A stretch of 18,270 nucleotides of DNA from an uncultured Bacteroidales bacterium (GCA_946184255.1 CAMHFA010000002.1:1-18270), one strand, 5' to 3'. Shown: positions 10,797-18,253, numbered from the stretch's first letter. Numbers and translations are program-made. Notes: generated from the sequence alone by a model not told the origin.

Positions 10797-10828
10797 AAAA
10801 AAGTCGCACAAGGTTGCGACTTTTTTTT
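10797..10828 (+). terminator. Intrinsic terminator of rpmE2
   Basis: GTCGCA (10803-10808) pairs with TGCGAC (10815-10820) around a six-base loop. The stem is extended by A6 on the left (10797-10802) against the T8 run at 10821-10828. The run of T after the G/C stem makes this a strong rho-independent terminator, and the flanking A tract could also serve the opposite direction. Its T tract overlaps the -33 element of the tRNA promoter. Confidence 0.9.
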
Positions 10829-10856
10829 GTGGGATTCAGTTTTTTATCTATCTTTG
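10826..10856 (+). promoter_or_regulatory. Bacteroidota-type promoter for tRNA-Glu
   Basis: TTTG at 10826-10829, a spacer of exactly 19 bases and TATCTTTG at 10849-10856 form a full TTTG-N19-TAnnTTTG promoter. The predicted transcription start is about 10863, eight bases before the mature tRNA 5' end. The -33 element is formed by the last Ts of the rpmE2 terminator. Confidence 0.82.
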
Positions 10857-10870
10857 CAATCCCGAACAAT

Positions 10871-10942
10871 GCTGGGTTCGTATAACGGTTAGTACTCAAG
10901 ATTCTCAATCTTGCAATAGGAGTTCGATTCTCCTACCCAGTA
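10871..10942 (+). tRNA. tRNA-Glu (anticodon CTC)
   Basis: The 72-base cloverleaf has a seven-pair acceptor stem (GCTGGGT with ACCCAGT, first pair G-U), a D stem GTAT/GTAC with loop AACGGTTA, and an anticodon stem CAAGA/TCTTG. The anticodon loop TTCTCAA gives anticodon CTC at 10904-10906, reading GAG (Glu). A four-base variable loop and a T arm AGGAG-TTCGATT-CTCCT follow. The short variable loop agrees with glutamate tRNAs. The discriminator base is A and CCA is not encoded. The tRNA has its own promoter and terminator. Confidence 0.93.
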
Positions 10943-10945
10943 CAA

Positions 10946-10961
10946 GGTGCCGCAAGGCGCC
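10946..10961 (+). other. GNRA-capped hairpin just downstream of the tRNA
   Basis: GGTGCC (10946-10951) and GGCGCC (10956-10961) form a six-pair stem (one G-U pair) capped by the stable tetraloop GCAA. It begins four bases after the tRNA discriminator base and has no T run, so it is not a terminator. It may protect or guide 3' processing of the tRNA precursor; this is inference. Confidence 0.45.
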
Positions 10962-10972
10962 AACGACACAGG

Positions 10973-11011
10973 AATGGCGAAAGCGTTTAAGCTTCCGCCA
11001 TTTTCTTTTTT
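10973..11011 (+). terminator. Intrinsic terminator after tRNA-Glu
   Basis: AATGGCG (10973-10979) pairs with CGCCATT (10996-11002). After one A/C mismatch the stem continues with AAGC/GCTT around a six-base loop GTTTAA. The T-rich tail TTCTTTTTT at 11003-11011 follows. This closes the tRNA unit and isolates it from rhaT. Confidence 0.88.
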
Positions 11012-11058
11012 CATGATTTTTCACTAATATAGCATACTCTAACAATTCTTTTTGTCAA

Positions 11059-12084
11059 ATGGAACTAGTAATCGGTCTTCTCATCATCGCAATCGGCGCA
11101 TTCTGCCAGTCATCGAGTTATGTCCCGATCAACAAGATCAAGGACTGGAGTTGGGAAAGCTACTGGATAGTCCAGGGAGTCTTTGCCTGGCTGCTCTTTC
11201 CTCTTATCGGAGCCCTTATGTCAGTTTCCGGGACAGGCGGCAGTTTCGGCGACCTGCTTTCCTTGATCAATTCCAATCCGAAATCGGCTTGGATGACAAT
11301 TCTTTTCGGAATGCTCTGGGGTGTGGGAGGACTTACCTTCGGCCTGTCGATGCGCTACCTGGGAGTTGCCCTCGGACAGTCAATCGCCCTTGGCACATGC
11401 TCGGGCCTGGGTGCCATACTCGGACCGGTCTTTACCGGACATGCAAGTGACCTGACCACAGCCGTGATCGTTGGAGTTGTCGTCACCCTCATAGGAATCG
11501 CAATCATCGGCATCGCCGGAGCCATGAAGTCCGCAGCCCTCCCAGAGGAAGAAAAGAAGAAGGCGGTGAAGGATTTCAATTTCGGCAAAGGAATATTCGT
11601 AGCCCTTCTTGCCGGTTTCATGAGCGCCTGCTTCAACATCGGTCTCAGTTTTGGAGAAGGCCTGTTCCTTGAAGGCACAAAACCCATATTCCAGACACTT
11701 CCTGCAACAATGCTGGTTACCTTCGGCGGCTTCCTCACCAATGCGGCATACTGCTTTTTCCAGAACAACAAGAACAAGACCTGGAACGACTACGGTAAGG
11801 GCAGGCTCTGGGCTAACAACCTCGTCTTCTGCGCTCTTGCAGGTCTCCTTTGGTACAGCCAGTTCTTCGGTCTCAGCCTCGGAAAAGGCTTCCTTACCAA
11901 CTATCCTGTACTCATTACATTCAGCTGGTGCATCCTCATGGCTCTCAACGTCACCTTCTCCAATGTCTGGGGTATCATACTCAAGGAATGGAAAGGAGTC
12001 TCGAAAAAGACTGTCGCAGTACTTGTCATTGGCCTTATAGTGCTGGTGTTCAGCACCTTCTTGCCCCAGTTGATGGCAAAATAG
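11059..12084 (+). CDS. rhaT: L-rhamnose/H+ symporter (RhaT family)
   Basis: This 341-residue inner-membrane protein has about ten hydrophobic spans and resembles Escherichia coli RhaT along its length. Matching stretches include the start with SSSYVPINKIKDWSWESYW (about 18-36), LFGMLWGVGGLTFGLSMRYLG (about 80-100), and LLWYSQFFGLSLGKG followed later by GIILKEWKGVSKKT near the C-terminus. The family takes up L-rhamnose with a proton. No rhamnose isomerase, kinase, aldolase or regulator gene is in the window, so the sugar is assigned by family only; in Bacteroidota other deoxysugars are possible. No good promoter is visible in the 47 bases after the upstream tRNA terminator. The gene converges with the porin gene, with 18 bases between the two stop codons. 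Confidence 0.87.
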   Translation: MELVIGLLIIAIGAFCQSSSYVPINKIKDWSWESYWIVQGVFAWLLFPLIGALMSVSGTGGSFGDLLSLINSNPKSAWMTILFGMLWGVGGLTFGLSMRYLGVALGQSIALGTCSGLGAILGPVFTGHASDLTTAVIVGVVVTLIGIAIIGIAGAMKSAALPEEEKKKAVKDFNFGKGIFVALLAGFMSACFNIGLSFGEGLFLEGTKPIFQTLPATMLVTFGGFLTNAAYCFFQNNKNKTWNDYGKGRLWANNLVFCALAGLLWYSQFFGLSLGKGFLTNYPVLITFSWCILMALNVTFSNVWGIILKEWKGVSKKTVAVLVIGLIVLVFSTFLPQLMAK

Positions 12085-12102
12085 GGGTTGCCGTATCTAC
12101 TG

Positions 12103-13158
12103 TTAAAAGGCCTTCAGCCTGTACATAAGACCGAGTTCCAGCCTATTCCTGTCATAGGCTGGAAGGCCGGATTCTGCAGAGAAGGAGAAATGCCTGCCTA
12201 TCCAGGCAAGGTAGAACCGCAGGTCCTGTCCTTCGAAAGGATAGAATTCGATTCCGCTCATATAGCCTAAGGCCTTGCGGTAGTTGTGCAATTTTGGGAT
12301 GTCCTTGACACACACAGTCTCGTACATCCCCTTTACCCAAAGGTTCCATCCTGGCATGAACTGCCACTCCGCCTTTGAGACCAGACTCTTCTGGATTACA
12401 TTATGTAAGATACCGGCTTCAGGAAAAAGAGCTGCAGCGTCCTCGGAGGCATAATGCAAACGGTCCACATCATCCCAAGCAGCCATAAAGTCGACATAAA
12501 CCTGGAACTTGGGAAGACAGAGCTTTTCACCTCCTATGATGAACTTCGACCAGGCACCCTTCGACATGGAGGCAGCCGCTACTCCCCATCTGCTAAGGAG
12601 CAAACCGTCCCATGACCTGGCGTTCCAGTCAAGAATATATTCAAAAGGGGCAGGGTTGTCAACATAGTCGTTGGAAGAAGTGGTGACCATAGCTATAAGT
12701 TCCTGGTCCTCAACCGGATTCCAGACCATTGTAACTCCCGCATGGAAAATGGACATCCTCTCCAGATAGTCGGAGTACTCATAAATGTACATCGGATTCG
12801 ACTCATACTCAAAGCCTCCGAAACTCTGGCATTGCTTCCCAATGATGAAAGAGAGTTTCTCGTTCGCATGCCAACCCATGTACATCAGGTCGGTTCCCTT
12901 TGAGAACCGGTCCAGGGTACCGGCGGTCAACGGTTTTGTCAACTGCTGACGGAAACGGTAGAACAGTTTGTCAGTAAGGTTTCCCTTGATCTCAAAACGG
13001 AGTTCCTTGTTCTCGAAACGGGAGGACACAGGACCTGGAGTCACGGTAGCGGAAGCATCGGCGTGCCAGTTGAAATACACATTGAATGGTCCCTCATCCT
13101 GGGCTGGCAGGAAATATGGAACTAACAATACTATGAAAATGGTTATCAGTCGTCTCAT
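12103..13158 (-). CDS. Outer-membrane porin-like beta-barrel protein
   Basis: The 351-residue protein starts with a signal peptide (MRRLITIFIVLLVPYFLPAQ, cleavage probably after the AQ). It then shows many short alternating polar/aromatic stretches typical of a transmembrane beta-barrel and ends in phenylalanine (LMYRLKAF). The N-terminal arrangement, with strands around LRFEIKGNLTDKLFYRFRQQL and LSFIIGKQ, resembles the phosphate-selective porin O/P type family common in Bacteroidota. The substrate cannot be read from the sequence. It is not accompanied by a plug-bearing SusC-type transporter. It is transcribed away from the esterase gene through a shared promoter region; its 5' leader would be only about ten bases. 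Near its 3' end lies an 11-base perfect inverted repeat. Confidence 0.66.
   Translation of the reverse strand: MRRLITIFIVLLVPYFLPAQDEGPFNVYFNWHADASATVTPGPVSSRFENKELRFEIKGNLTDKLFYRFRQQLTKPLTAGTLDRFSKGTDLMYMGWHANEKLSFIIGKQCQSFGGFEYESNPMYIYEYSDYLERMSIFHAGVTMVWNPVEDQELIAMVTTSSNDYVDNPAPFEYILDWNARSWDGLLLSRWGVAAASMSKGAWSKFIIGGEKLCLPKFQVYVDFMAAWDDVDRLHYASEDAAALFPEAGILHNVIQKSLVSKAEWQFMPGWNLWVKGMYETVCVKDIPKLHNYRKALGYMSGIEFYPFEGQDLRFYLAWIGRHFSFSAESGLPAYDRNRLELGLMYRLKAF
12136..12164. repeat. Perfect 11-bp inverted repeat within the 3' end of the porin gene
   Basis: TTCCAGCCTAT (12136-12146) and ATAGGCTGGAA (12154-12164) are exact reverse complements separated by seven bases. The structure lies inside the porin coding sequence and about 50 bases past the rhaT stop. 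It has no T run on either side, so it is not a classical terminator, yet it could act as a 3' stabilising or rho-assisting hairpin for the rhaT transcript. Confidence 0.6.
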
Positions 13159-13175
13159 AATCGGTTATGCGCCCG

Positions 13176-13183
13176 CAAAGATA
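13176..13183 (-). promoter_or_regulatory. -7 element of the porin promoter
   Basis: On the minus strand this reads TATCTTTG, a perfect TAnnTTTG element. Nineteen bases further upstream the sequence is TTTT instead of TTTG (13203-13206), so the -33 box is weaker. The start site would be near 13169, about ten bases before the porin ATG. It overlaps the plus-strand promoter region. Confidence 0.65.
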
Positions 13184-13189
13184 GTACTT

Positions 13190-13220
13190 TTTGCAGAACC
13201 GAAAAACTTACGTAACTTTA
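13190..13220 (+). promoter_or_regulatory. Promoter of the esterase/peptidase gene group
   Basis: TTTG (13190-13193), a spacer of 19 bases and TAACTTTA (13213-13220, one mismatch to TAnnTTTG) fit the Bacteroidota promoter. The predicted start near 13227 leaves a leader of about 14 bases before the ATG at 13241. The two divergent promoters interleave, so they may interfere or share an operator. Confidence 0.65.
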
Positions 13221-13240
13221 TCTGGATAAATACTGCAGGA

Positions 13241-14338
13241 ATGAAGAAAGCTCTCTCCGCTGTAATGCTGTTCCTGGCATTCTGCCTGACCTTATCCGCC
13301 GAAACCGTCAAAGGTTCTGACGGGAAGATAACATACATAGGAAGAACGATGGTTAAAGATGGCTCAGTCTCCTTCGACTGGACTGGAGTCTATGCCAAAG
13401 TGAGGTTCCAGGGAAGCATGCTCTCGTTCAAGGTCTCCGACACGAACGCCAACTACTATAACGTCTGGATAGATTCTCCCATGAGCGAGAAGGCTGACAA
13501 GGTGGTCAGGGTCCATGGTAAAGACACTACCATAGTCCTCTACAACGTCAAGGACCGCAAGTCATCGCGTACACCTCATCAGGTCATAATCCAGAAACGG
13601 ACGGAAGGATCCCAGGGAAGGACCACCATACACGGATTCACTACCGACGGACAGTTCCTTCAAGCTGACCCCAAGAAGGAAAGGTTGATAGAGTTCATCG
13701 GTGATTCCTACACCTGCGGTTACGGGACTGAGGCTACCAATAAGGACCGTTTCTCCCCTGAGACCGAGAACCAGAACCTCACTTATGCATGCGAGACTGC
13801 CCGCTACTTCGGGGCGGACCAGATTGTCATTGCCCACTCCGGGATGGGCATAACCCGCAACTACAACGGGAACCTTACCGGAAGCCACATGCCTGAGCAT
13901 TATCTGACGACCTTCGACCAGGATGATGAGTTCATGTGGGATGCACAATCCACTCCCCTGAGGCCTGACATCACTGTTATCTACCTTGGCACCAATGACT
14001 TCTCAACCAGGATGCAACCTGCCGAAAGGGTTTTTGTCAAGGAATATTCACGGCTTATCGGAGAAGTCAAGGACAATTACGGGAAGGAGCACCCGATCCT
14101 TTGCATAGCCCCAAAACACGATCCTTTGATGGAAACCTACATCAGGAAAGCAATCGACACCTCCGGTTACGAGAACCTTCATTTCCTGGGTTTATCCAAA
14201 TCGATCCACAATGAAGAGTCCGATATGGGAGCAGACGGTCATCCAAACTACAGTGGTCACACGAAAATAGCCTACACAGTGATACCATGTATTTCTACCA
14301 TAATGGGTTGGGAACTTAACGGCAACGAAATCAAATAA
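13241..14338 (+). CDS. Secreted SGNH-hydrolase, CE2-like acetyl esterase
   Basis: From the ATG at 13241 the 365-residue protein begins with a signal peptide (MKKALSAVMLFLAFCLTLSA). This start is chosen because the frame can be extended upstream only into the oppositely oriented porin gene. A beta-rich N-terminal domain (about 22-140) precedes an SGNH hydrolase domain (about 148-360), as in carbohydrate esterase family 2. The nucleophile motif is GDSYTCGYGTE with S156. The GTND block is at 250-253. The catalytic histidine lies in DGHPNYSGH (D332, H334). CE2 enzymes remove acetyl groups from xylan, glucomannan or similar sugars outside the cytoplasm; the actual substrate is unknown. It is followed 12 bases later by a small membrane protein and then a peptidase. 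Confidence 0.83.
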   Translation: MKKALSAVMLFLAFCLTLSAETVKGSDGKITYIGRTMVKDGSVSFDWTGVYAKVRFQGSMLSFKVSDTNANYYNVWIDSPMSEKADKVVRVHGKDTTIVLYNVKDRKSSRTPHQVIIQKRTEGSQGRTTIHGFTTDGQFLQADPKKERLIEFIGDSYTCGYGTEATNKDRFSPETENQNLTYACETARYFGADQIVIAHSGMGITRNYNGNLTGSHMPEHYLTTFDQDDEFMWDAQSTPLRPDITVIYLGTNDFSTRMQPAERVFVKEYSRLIGEVKDNYGKEHPILCIAPKHDPLMETYIRKAIDTSGYENLHFLGLSKSIHNEESDMGADGHPNYSGHTKIAYTVIPCISTIMGWELNGNEIK

Positions 14339-14350
14339 GCGATAGATAAT

Positions 14351-14749
14351 ATGAGTACAGGAAAGAAAATCCTTATCTGGACACTCCTGGCCATCGTATT
14401 GGCCGCCGGAGTCTTTGTGTATTTCAGGTTCTACTTTGTTTTCGGAGACGGAGTAAAGGCCGGTGAACTGAACCAGTTTACCTACAAGGGCTATGTCTGG
14501 AAGACCTATGAAGGAAAGATAATCCAGGCCGGTTTCAAGGGGACAGCTCCTAAGACCGGAGGGAACGCCACTATACAGTCCTACATCTTCGACTTCTCGG
14601 TAGATGATGAGGAAGTCGCAAATGAACTGATGAGGTGCAGCGGCAAAATCGTCGAACTCCACTACAAGGAGTATCTTGGTGCCCTCCCCTGGAGAGGGAT
14701 GCAGAAGCATATCGTTGACAAGATAATTTCAGTAACATCCACGGAATAA
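14351..14749 (+). CDS. Small membrane-anchored protein of unknown function
   Basis: The 132-residue protein has one N-terminal membrane helix (about 7-31, ILIWTLLAIVLAAGVFVYF) and a soluble C-terminal domain. That domain includes a GYVWKTYEGKIIQAGF strand and an LHYKEY...PWRGMQKHIVDKI tail. Similar short Bacteroidota proteins exist, and I recall some being labelled 6-phosphogluconate dehydrogenase in databases. Nothing here supports that, because the protein is far too short and lacks a nucleotide-binding fold. The soluble domain probably lies in the periplasm, but the orientation is inferred. Its stop codon overlaps the start of the peptidase gene by one base (TAATG), so the two are likely translated together. 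Confidence 0.75.
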   Translation: MSTGKKILIWTLLAIVLAAGVFVYFRFYFVFGDGVKAGELNQFTYKGYVWKTYEGKIIQAGFKGTAPKTGGNATIQSYIFDFSVDDEEVANELMRCSGKIVELHYKEYLGALPWRGMQKHIVDKIISVTSTE

Positions 14750-16800
14750 TGAAAAGGATCATTTCAATAATTGCGCTCGTCCTGCCTGTGGCAGCACTGG
14801 CGCAGACTGGGGTCGTAGCCGTACACCCAGAGAACAACGAAGGCCGCATGCTCACCATGGAGGAGGCGGTGATGGGTATCGGGACGAGGCCTCAGACCGT
14901 GATGGCCTCATGGGTTGACGCGAATACCTATCTCACCATGGAAGGGCGCGAGATTAAGGCCTATGACGCAATCTCCGGTAAGGAAGTCGAGTACAAGGCA
15001 CCCTCCCGTGGACCACAAGGTCCCCAGCGTGGAATGCGAGGAGCAATCCCCAACAAGAATGGTGTCACGGCTTTCACAAAGGGACAGAGCCTTTATATAA
15101 ATAATGGAAGTGAGATCTGCGTGGCGGAAAGCGAGAACGACCAGATAACCTACGGCCAGAGTGTAAGCCGCAACGAGTTTGGCATCAATGGCGGCATTTT
15201 CTGGTCTCCTGAAGGATCGAAACTGGCTTTCTACCGCAAGGATGAAAGCAGGGTCACCGACTTCCCTCTCCTCGACATCAGTACACGGACCGGCACATTG
15301 AAGAGCATCAAGTACCCGATGAACGGGATGGAGAGTGAGGAAATATCTTTAGGAATATATGACCTTGCTTCAGGAAAGACTGTCTGGTGCGATGTGACCG
15401 ATTTCGGCTACGACCGCTATCTCTGCAACATCAGCTGGTCTCCGGACGAAAGGTATGTCTTCATCCAGGTCCTTGACAGGACACAGAAGCACATGAGATT
15501 CAACATGTACAGGGCTTCTGACGGATCCTTTGTCCGTACCCTCTTCACCGAAGACGACGAACGCTATGTTGAGCCGTCCGATCCGGTCAGGTTCCTGAAA
15601 GACAGCTATACCTTCATCTACATGTCTAATGTACGTGATGGTTATCGCAACCTCTATCTCTGCGACACTCTGGGAACCGTGAGGCGCCTCACTTCCGTGG
15701 ATGCGGACGTGGCATATGTCACAAATGACGGAACCAATGTCTTCTACACTTCCGCAGAAGTCTCCCCTGTTGAGAATCACCTGTTCAAGATTGCCGTAAC
15801 AGGCTTGAAATCTCGCCGTGGAATAGAATCCCTGCCCAAAGCCAAGTTCGGAAAGCCCGTCAGGCTCACTTCAGAGGAAGGATGGCATAGCGTAACTCTC
15901 AGTGAAGACTGCAAGAAATTCATCGACAGGTACAGCAGTTTCAACGTTCCTTCAGTCACCCAGGTAAAGACCACGGATGGAAAGCTCCTCCGTGAGATAG
16001 GCCGTGCCGAGGATCCACTCAAGGCCTTCAAGACCGGAAAGATCATGCTCGGAACCGTAAAAAGCGCAGATGGGAAGTATGACAACTGGTACCGTCTCTT
16101 CCTCCCTGCCGACTTCGATCCTGCCAAGAAGTATCCTGTCCTCCTCTACGTCTATGGAGGTCCTCATTCCCAACTTGTAAAGGACAGCTGGCTCGGTGGA
16201 ATCAGCATGTGGGAACTCCTTATGGCCCAGAAGGGATGTGTAGTCTATATCCAGGACAACCGGGGTACCCAGAACCGCGGTGCTGAGTTCGAGAAGGCCA
16301 TCCACAGGCATTGCGGCCAGAATGAGATGGCAGACCAGATGGTCGGAATCAACATGCTCAAGTCCCTTCCTTTCGTGGATTCGGAAAGGATCGGAGTACA
16401 CGGCTGGAGTTACGGAGGCTTCATGACGATCTCCCTCATGACCCACTATCCTGAAACCTTCAAGGTAGGTGTTGCCGGTGGACCTGTAATCGACTGGAAA
16501 TGGTACGAAGTCATGTACGGGGAGCGTTACATGGACACTCCGGAGATTAATCCTGAAGGTTTCAAGCAGACCAGCCTGATCGAAAATGCCGGAAATCTCA
16601 AGGGCAAGCTCCTGATTTGCCAGGGAGCCATCGACAACACCGTCGTATGGGAGCACAGCCTCAGTTTCGTCCAGAAATGCATTGAGAACAACACACAACT
16701 GGATTACTTCCCCTACCCCCGCTCAGAGCATAACGTCGGAGGCAGATGGAGGATCCACCTGATGGACAAGGTAACTGACTACTTCGACCTTTACCTCTAA
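14749..16800 (+). CDS. Secreted S9-family (DPP IV-like) dipeptidyl peptidase
   Basis: The 683-residue protein carries a signal peptide (MKRIISIIALVLPVAALAQ). It has a beta-propeller domain (about 40-440) with repeated FWSPEGSKLAFYR- and SWSPDERYVF-type blades, and a C-terminal alpha/beta hydrolase domain (about 450-683). The catalytic triad is S554 in GWSYGGF, D629 in GAIDNTV and H661 in EHNVGG. The substrate-anchoring acidic motif of DPP IV enzymes is represented by D165-E166-S167 in YRKDESRV. These enzymes remove dipeptides from the N-terminus of peptides, usually after proline or alanine, in the periplasm or at the cell surface. Prolyl tripeptidyl peptidase activity is an alternative. Length is slightly below the usual 700-740. 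It converges with the hexuronate transporter gene, with only 13 bases between the stops. Confidence 0.9.
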   Translation: MKRIISIIALVLPVAALAQTGVVAVHPENNEGRMLTMEEAVMGIGTRPQTVMASWVDANTYLTMEGREIKAYDAISGKEVEYKAPSRGPQGPQRGMRGAIPNKNGVTAFTKGQSLYINNGSEICVAESENDQITYGQSVSRNEFGINGGIFWSPEGSKLAFYRKDESRVTDFPLLDISTRTGTLKSIKYPMNGMESEEISLGIYDLASGKTVWCDVTDFGYDRYLCNISWSPDERYVFIQVLDRTQKHMRFNMYRASDGSFVRTLFTEDDERYVEPSDPVRFLKDSYTFIYMSNVRDGYRNLYLCDTLGTVRRLTSVDADVAYVTNDGTNVFYTSAEVSPVENHLFKIAVTGLKSRRGIESLPKAKFGKPVRLTSEEGWHSVTLSEDCKKFIDRYSSFNVPSVTQVKTTDGKLLREIGRAEDPLKAFKTGKIMLGTVKSADGKYDNWYRLFLPADFDPAKKYPVLLYVYGGPHSQLVKDSWLGGISMWELLMAQKGCVVYIQDNRGTQNRGAEFEKAIHRHCGQNEMADQMVGINMLKSLPFVDSERIGVHGWSYGGFMTISLMTHYPETFKVGVAGGPVIDWKWYEVMYGERYMDTPEINPEGFKQTSLIENAGNLKGKLLICQGAIDNTVVWEHSLSFVQKCIENNTQLDYFPYPRSEHNVGGRWRIHLMDKVTDYFDLYL

Positions 16801-16813
16801 AAGAAAGGAAATA

Positions 16814-18253
16814 CTATTCGGAAATAGGCTCGTACTTCGGTGCGAGCATTTTCATTACCACCCAACCGATAAGGTAGGCTACGGCGCAGTAGCAGAACAT
16901 TACGAAATATCCAGCCGGCTTCCCTTCAAAACCCATGAAGTGCATGTTGCTCTCTCCGGCATAGACGAACAGATGACCAGCAACCTGCTGGAAGAGGAAG
17001 GAACTTATACCTGCAGCCATTCCGCAAACTCCAGTGATGGTGGCAGCAGCCTTCTTGGGGAAGAGGTCTGTACCTACGGTGTAAAGGTTGGCTGACCAGC
17101 TCTGATGTGCAGCTCCGGCAAGTCCGATACAGATAACCGGAAGCCATGGAGAAATGTTACCTAGGGGCTGGGCGAAAAGGACCACAAGAGGGATGAAAGC
17201 AAAGATCAGCATGGCCCTCGTCCTGCTGGTGTAAGGATCCTTTCCCGTCCTGTTCATGAATATGGTAGGAAGTTTTCCTCCGAAAATGGAAAGCATGGTG
17301 ATCAGGTAAAGAACGAAGATCAACGCTATTCCCAAAGGATCTGAAGTCTTTATCCCGAACTGGGTATTGAGGTAGGAAGGCGTCCAGAAAAGGAAGAACC
17401 ACCACACTCCGTCAGTAATGAAACGGGCCAGGATGAACGCCCAGGCTTCTTTATGCCTGAGAACCTTCCCAAGGGACATCTTCTCTTCAGAAGCAGCTGT
17501 GCCTTCCAGAGGTTTCTTGGCGAACTCCGCATCGGCAGCCACATCCTGCTCAATGTAGGCAAGCTCAGCGGCATTGACCTTCTTGTTCTCTGAGGGCTTC
17601 CTGTACATGAAGATCCAGAAACCCATCCAGATGAATCCCAGGGCACCGATGATCAGGAAAGCCATTTCCCATCCCCACTTGGCAGCGATCAGGGGGATGG
17701 AAAGAGGAGCAACCAGGGCTCCGATGGATGAACCGGAATTGAAGATAGAAGTAGCGAACGCCCTGTCTTTCTTAGGGAAATACTCAGCTGTCGCCTTGAT
17801 TGCCGACGGGAAGTTACCTCCCTCACCCAAAGCCAAGATAGCCCTGGCTATCATGAACATGTAAACACTGAATGTAGAGATTACAATCGCGGCATCGCCG
17901 GTTGCCTGGATAAGCTCCATCCTTGAAGAGGCACCGACATGGGCTTCAGTCGCAACTCCGCAGATAGCATGGAGGCAGGCTCCGAGTGACCAGACTGCTA
18001 TGGAGACTGTGTAGCCCCTCTTGGTTCCAAGCCTGTCGACTATCCTTCCGGCAAAAAGCTGTGCAAAGGCGTACACAATAGCAAAAACAGCCGTGATGTT
18101 ACCGTAATTGATTTCATTCCAGTGAAATTCGGGCTTGATGAATTCATCCCAGGTAAGCGAGAGAACCTGACGGTCCAGATAGTTGACCGTGGTGGCGAAG
18201 AAGATCATCGCGCAAATCACCCACCTGTAATTGGTCATTTTTTCCTTGTTCAT
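16814..18253 (-). CDS. exuT: MFS hexuronate transporter (ExuT type, anion:cation symporter family)
   Basis: The 479-residue inner-membrane protein has about 12 hydrophobic spans in two halves separated by a charged loop (about residues 215-260). Family signatures are NYLDRQVLSLTW (24-35), the MFS motif GRIVDRLGTKRG (69-80), and GEGGNFPSAIKATAEYFPKK (143-162), all characteristic of hexuronate transporters. It would import galacturonate or glucuronate with a cation. The loop after the third span (about 100-121) appears longer than in Escherichia coli ExuT. The first ATG (18253) is used; a second at 18238 (MTNYRW) is possible. Its promoter lies beyond the window edge, and no terminator is visible between it and the convergent peptidase gene. 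No uronate isomerase gene is nearby in the window. Confidence 0.85.
   Translation of the reverse strand: MNKEKMTNYRWVICAMIFFATTVNYLDRQVLSLTWDEFIKPEFHWNEINYGNITAVFAIVYAFAQLFAGRIVDRLGTKRGYTVSIAVWSLGACLHAICGVATEAHVGASSRMELIQATGDAAIVISTFSVYMFMIARAILALGEGGNFPSAIKATAEYFPKKDRAFATSIFNSGSSIGALVAPLSIPLIAAKWGWEMAFLIIGALGFIWMGFWIFMYRKPSENKKVNAAELAYIEQDVAADAEFAKKPLEGTAASEEKMSLGKVLRHKEAWAFILARFITDGVWWFFLFWTPSYLNTQFGIKTSDPLGIALIFVLYLITMLSIFGGKLPTIFMNRTGKDPYTSRTRAMLIFAFIPLVVLFAQPLGNISPWLPVICIGLAGAAHQSWSANLYTVGTDLFPKKAAATITGVCGMAAGISSFLFQQVAGHLFVYAGESNMHFMGFEGKPAGYFVMFCYCAVAYLIGWVVMKMLAPKYEPISE

Noticed and set aside
11047..11054. TCTTTTTG as a possible -7 element for rhaT
   Set aside because: It has a mismatch in the TA pair, lies only four bases before the ATG, so the start would fall inside the gene, and has no matching -33 box.
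12968..13240. Upstream extension of the esterase reading frame
   Set aside because: The extra 91 residues are read antisense through the porin gene and the promoter region. The ATG at 13241 starts a clear signal peptide and follows a good promoter.
14351..14749. 6-phosphogluconate dehydrogenase label for the small membrane protein
   Set aside because: At 132 residues with a membrane helix and no nucleotide-binding motif it cannot be that enzyme; the label appears to be a carried-over misannotation.
15952..16698. Minus-strand open frame (248 codons) inside the dipeptidyl peptidase gene
   Set aside because: The plus frame carries a full catalytic triad and signal peptide; the minus frame shows no domain.
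16814..16827. Five-base-pair hairpin CTATT-CGGA-AATAG at the end of the hexuronate transporter gene
   Set aside because: It is too short and A/T-rich with no T run; it is not a credible terminator for either convergent gene.
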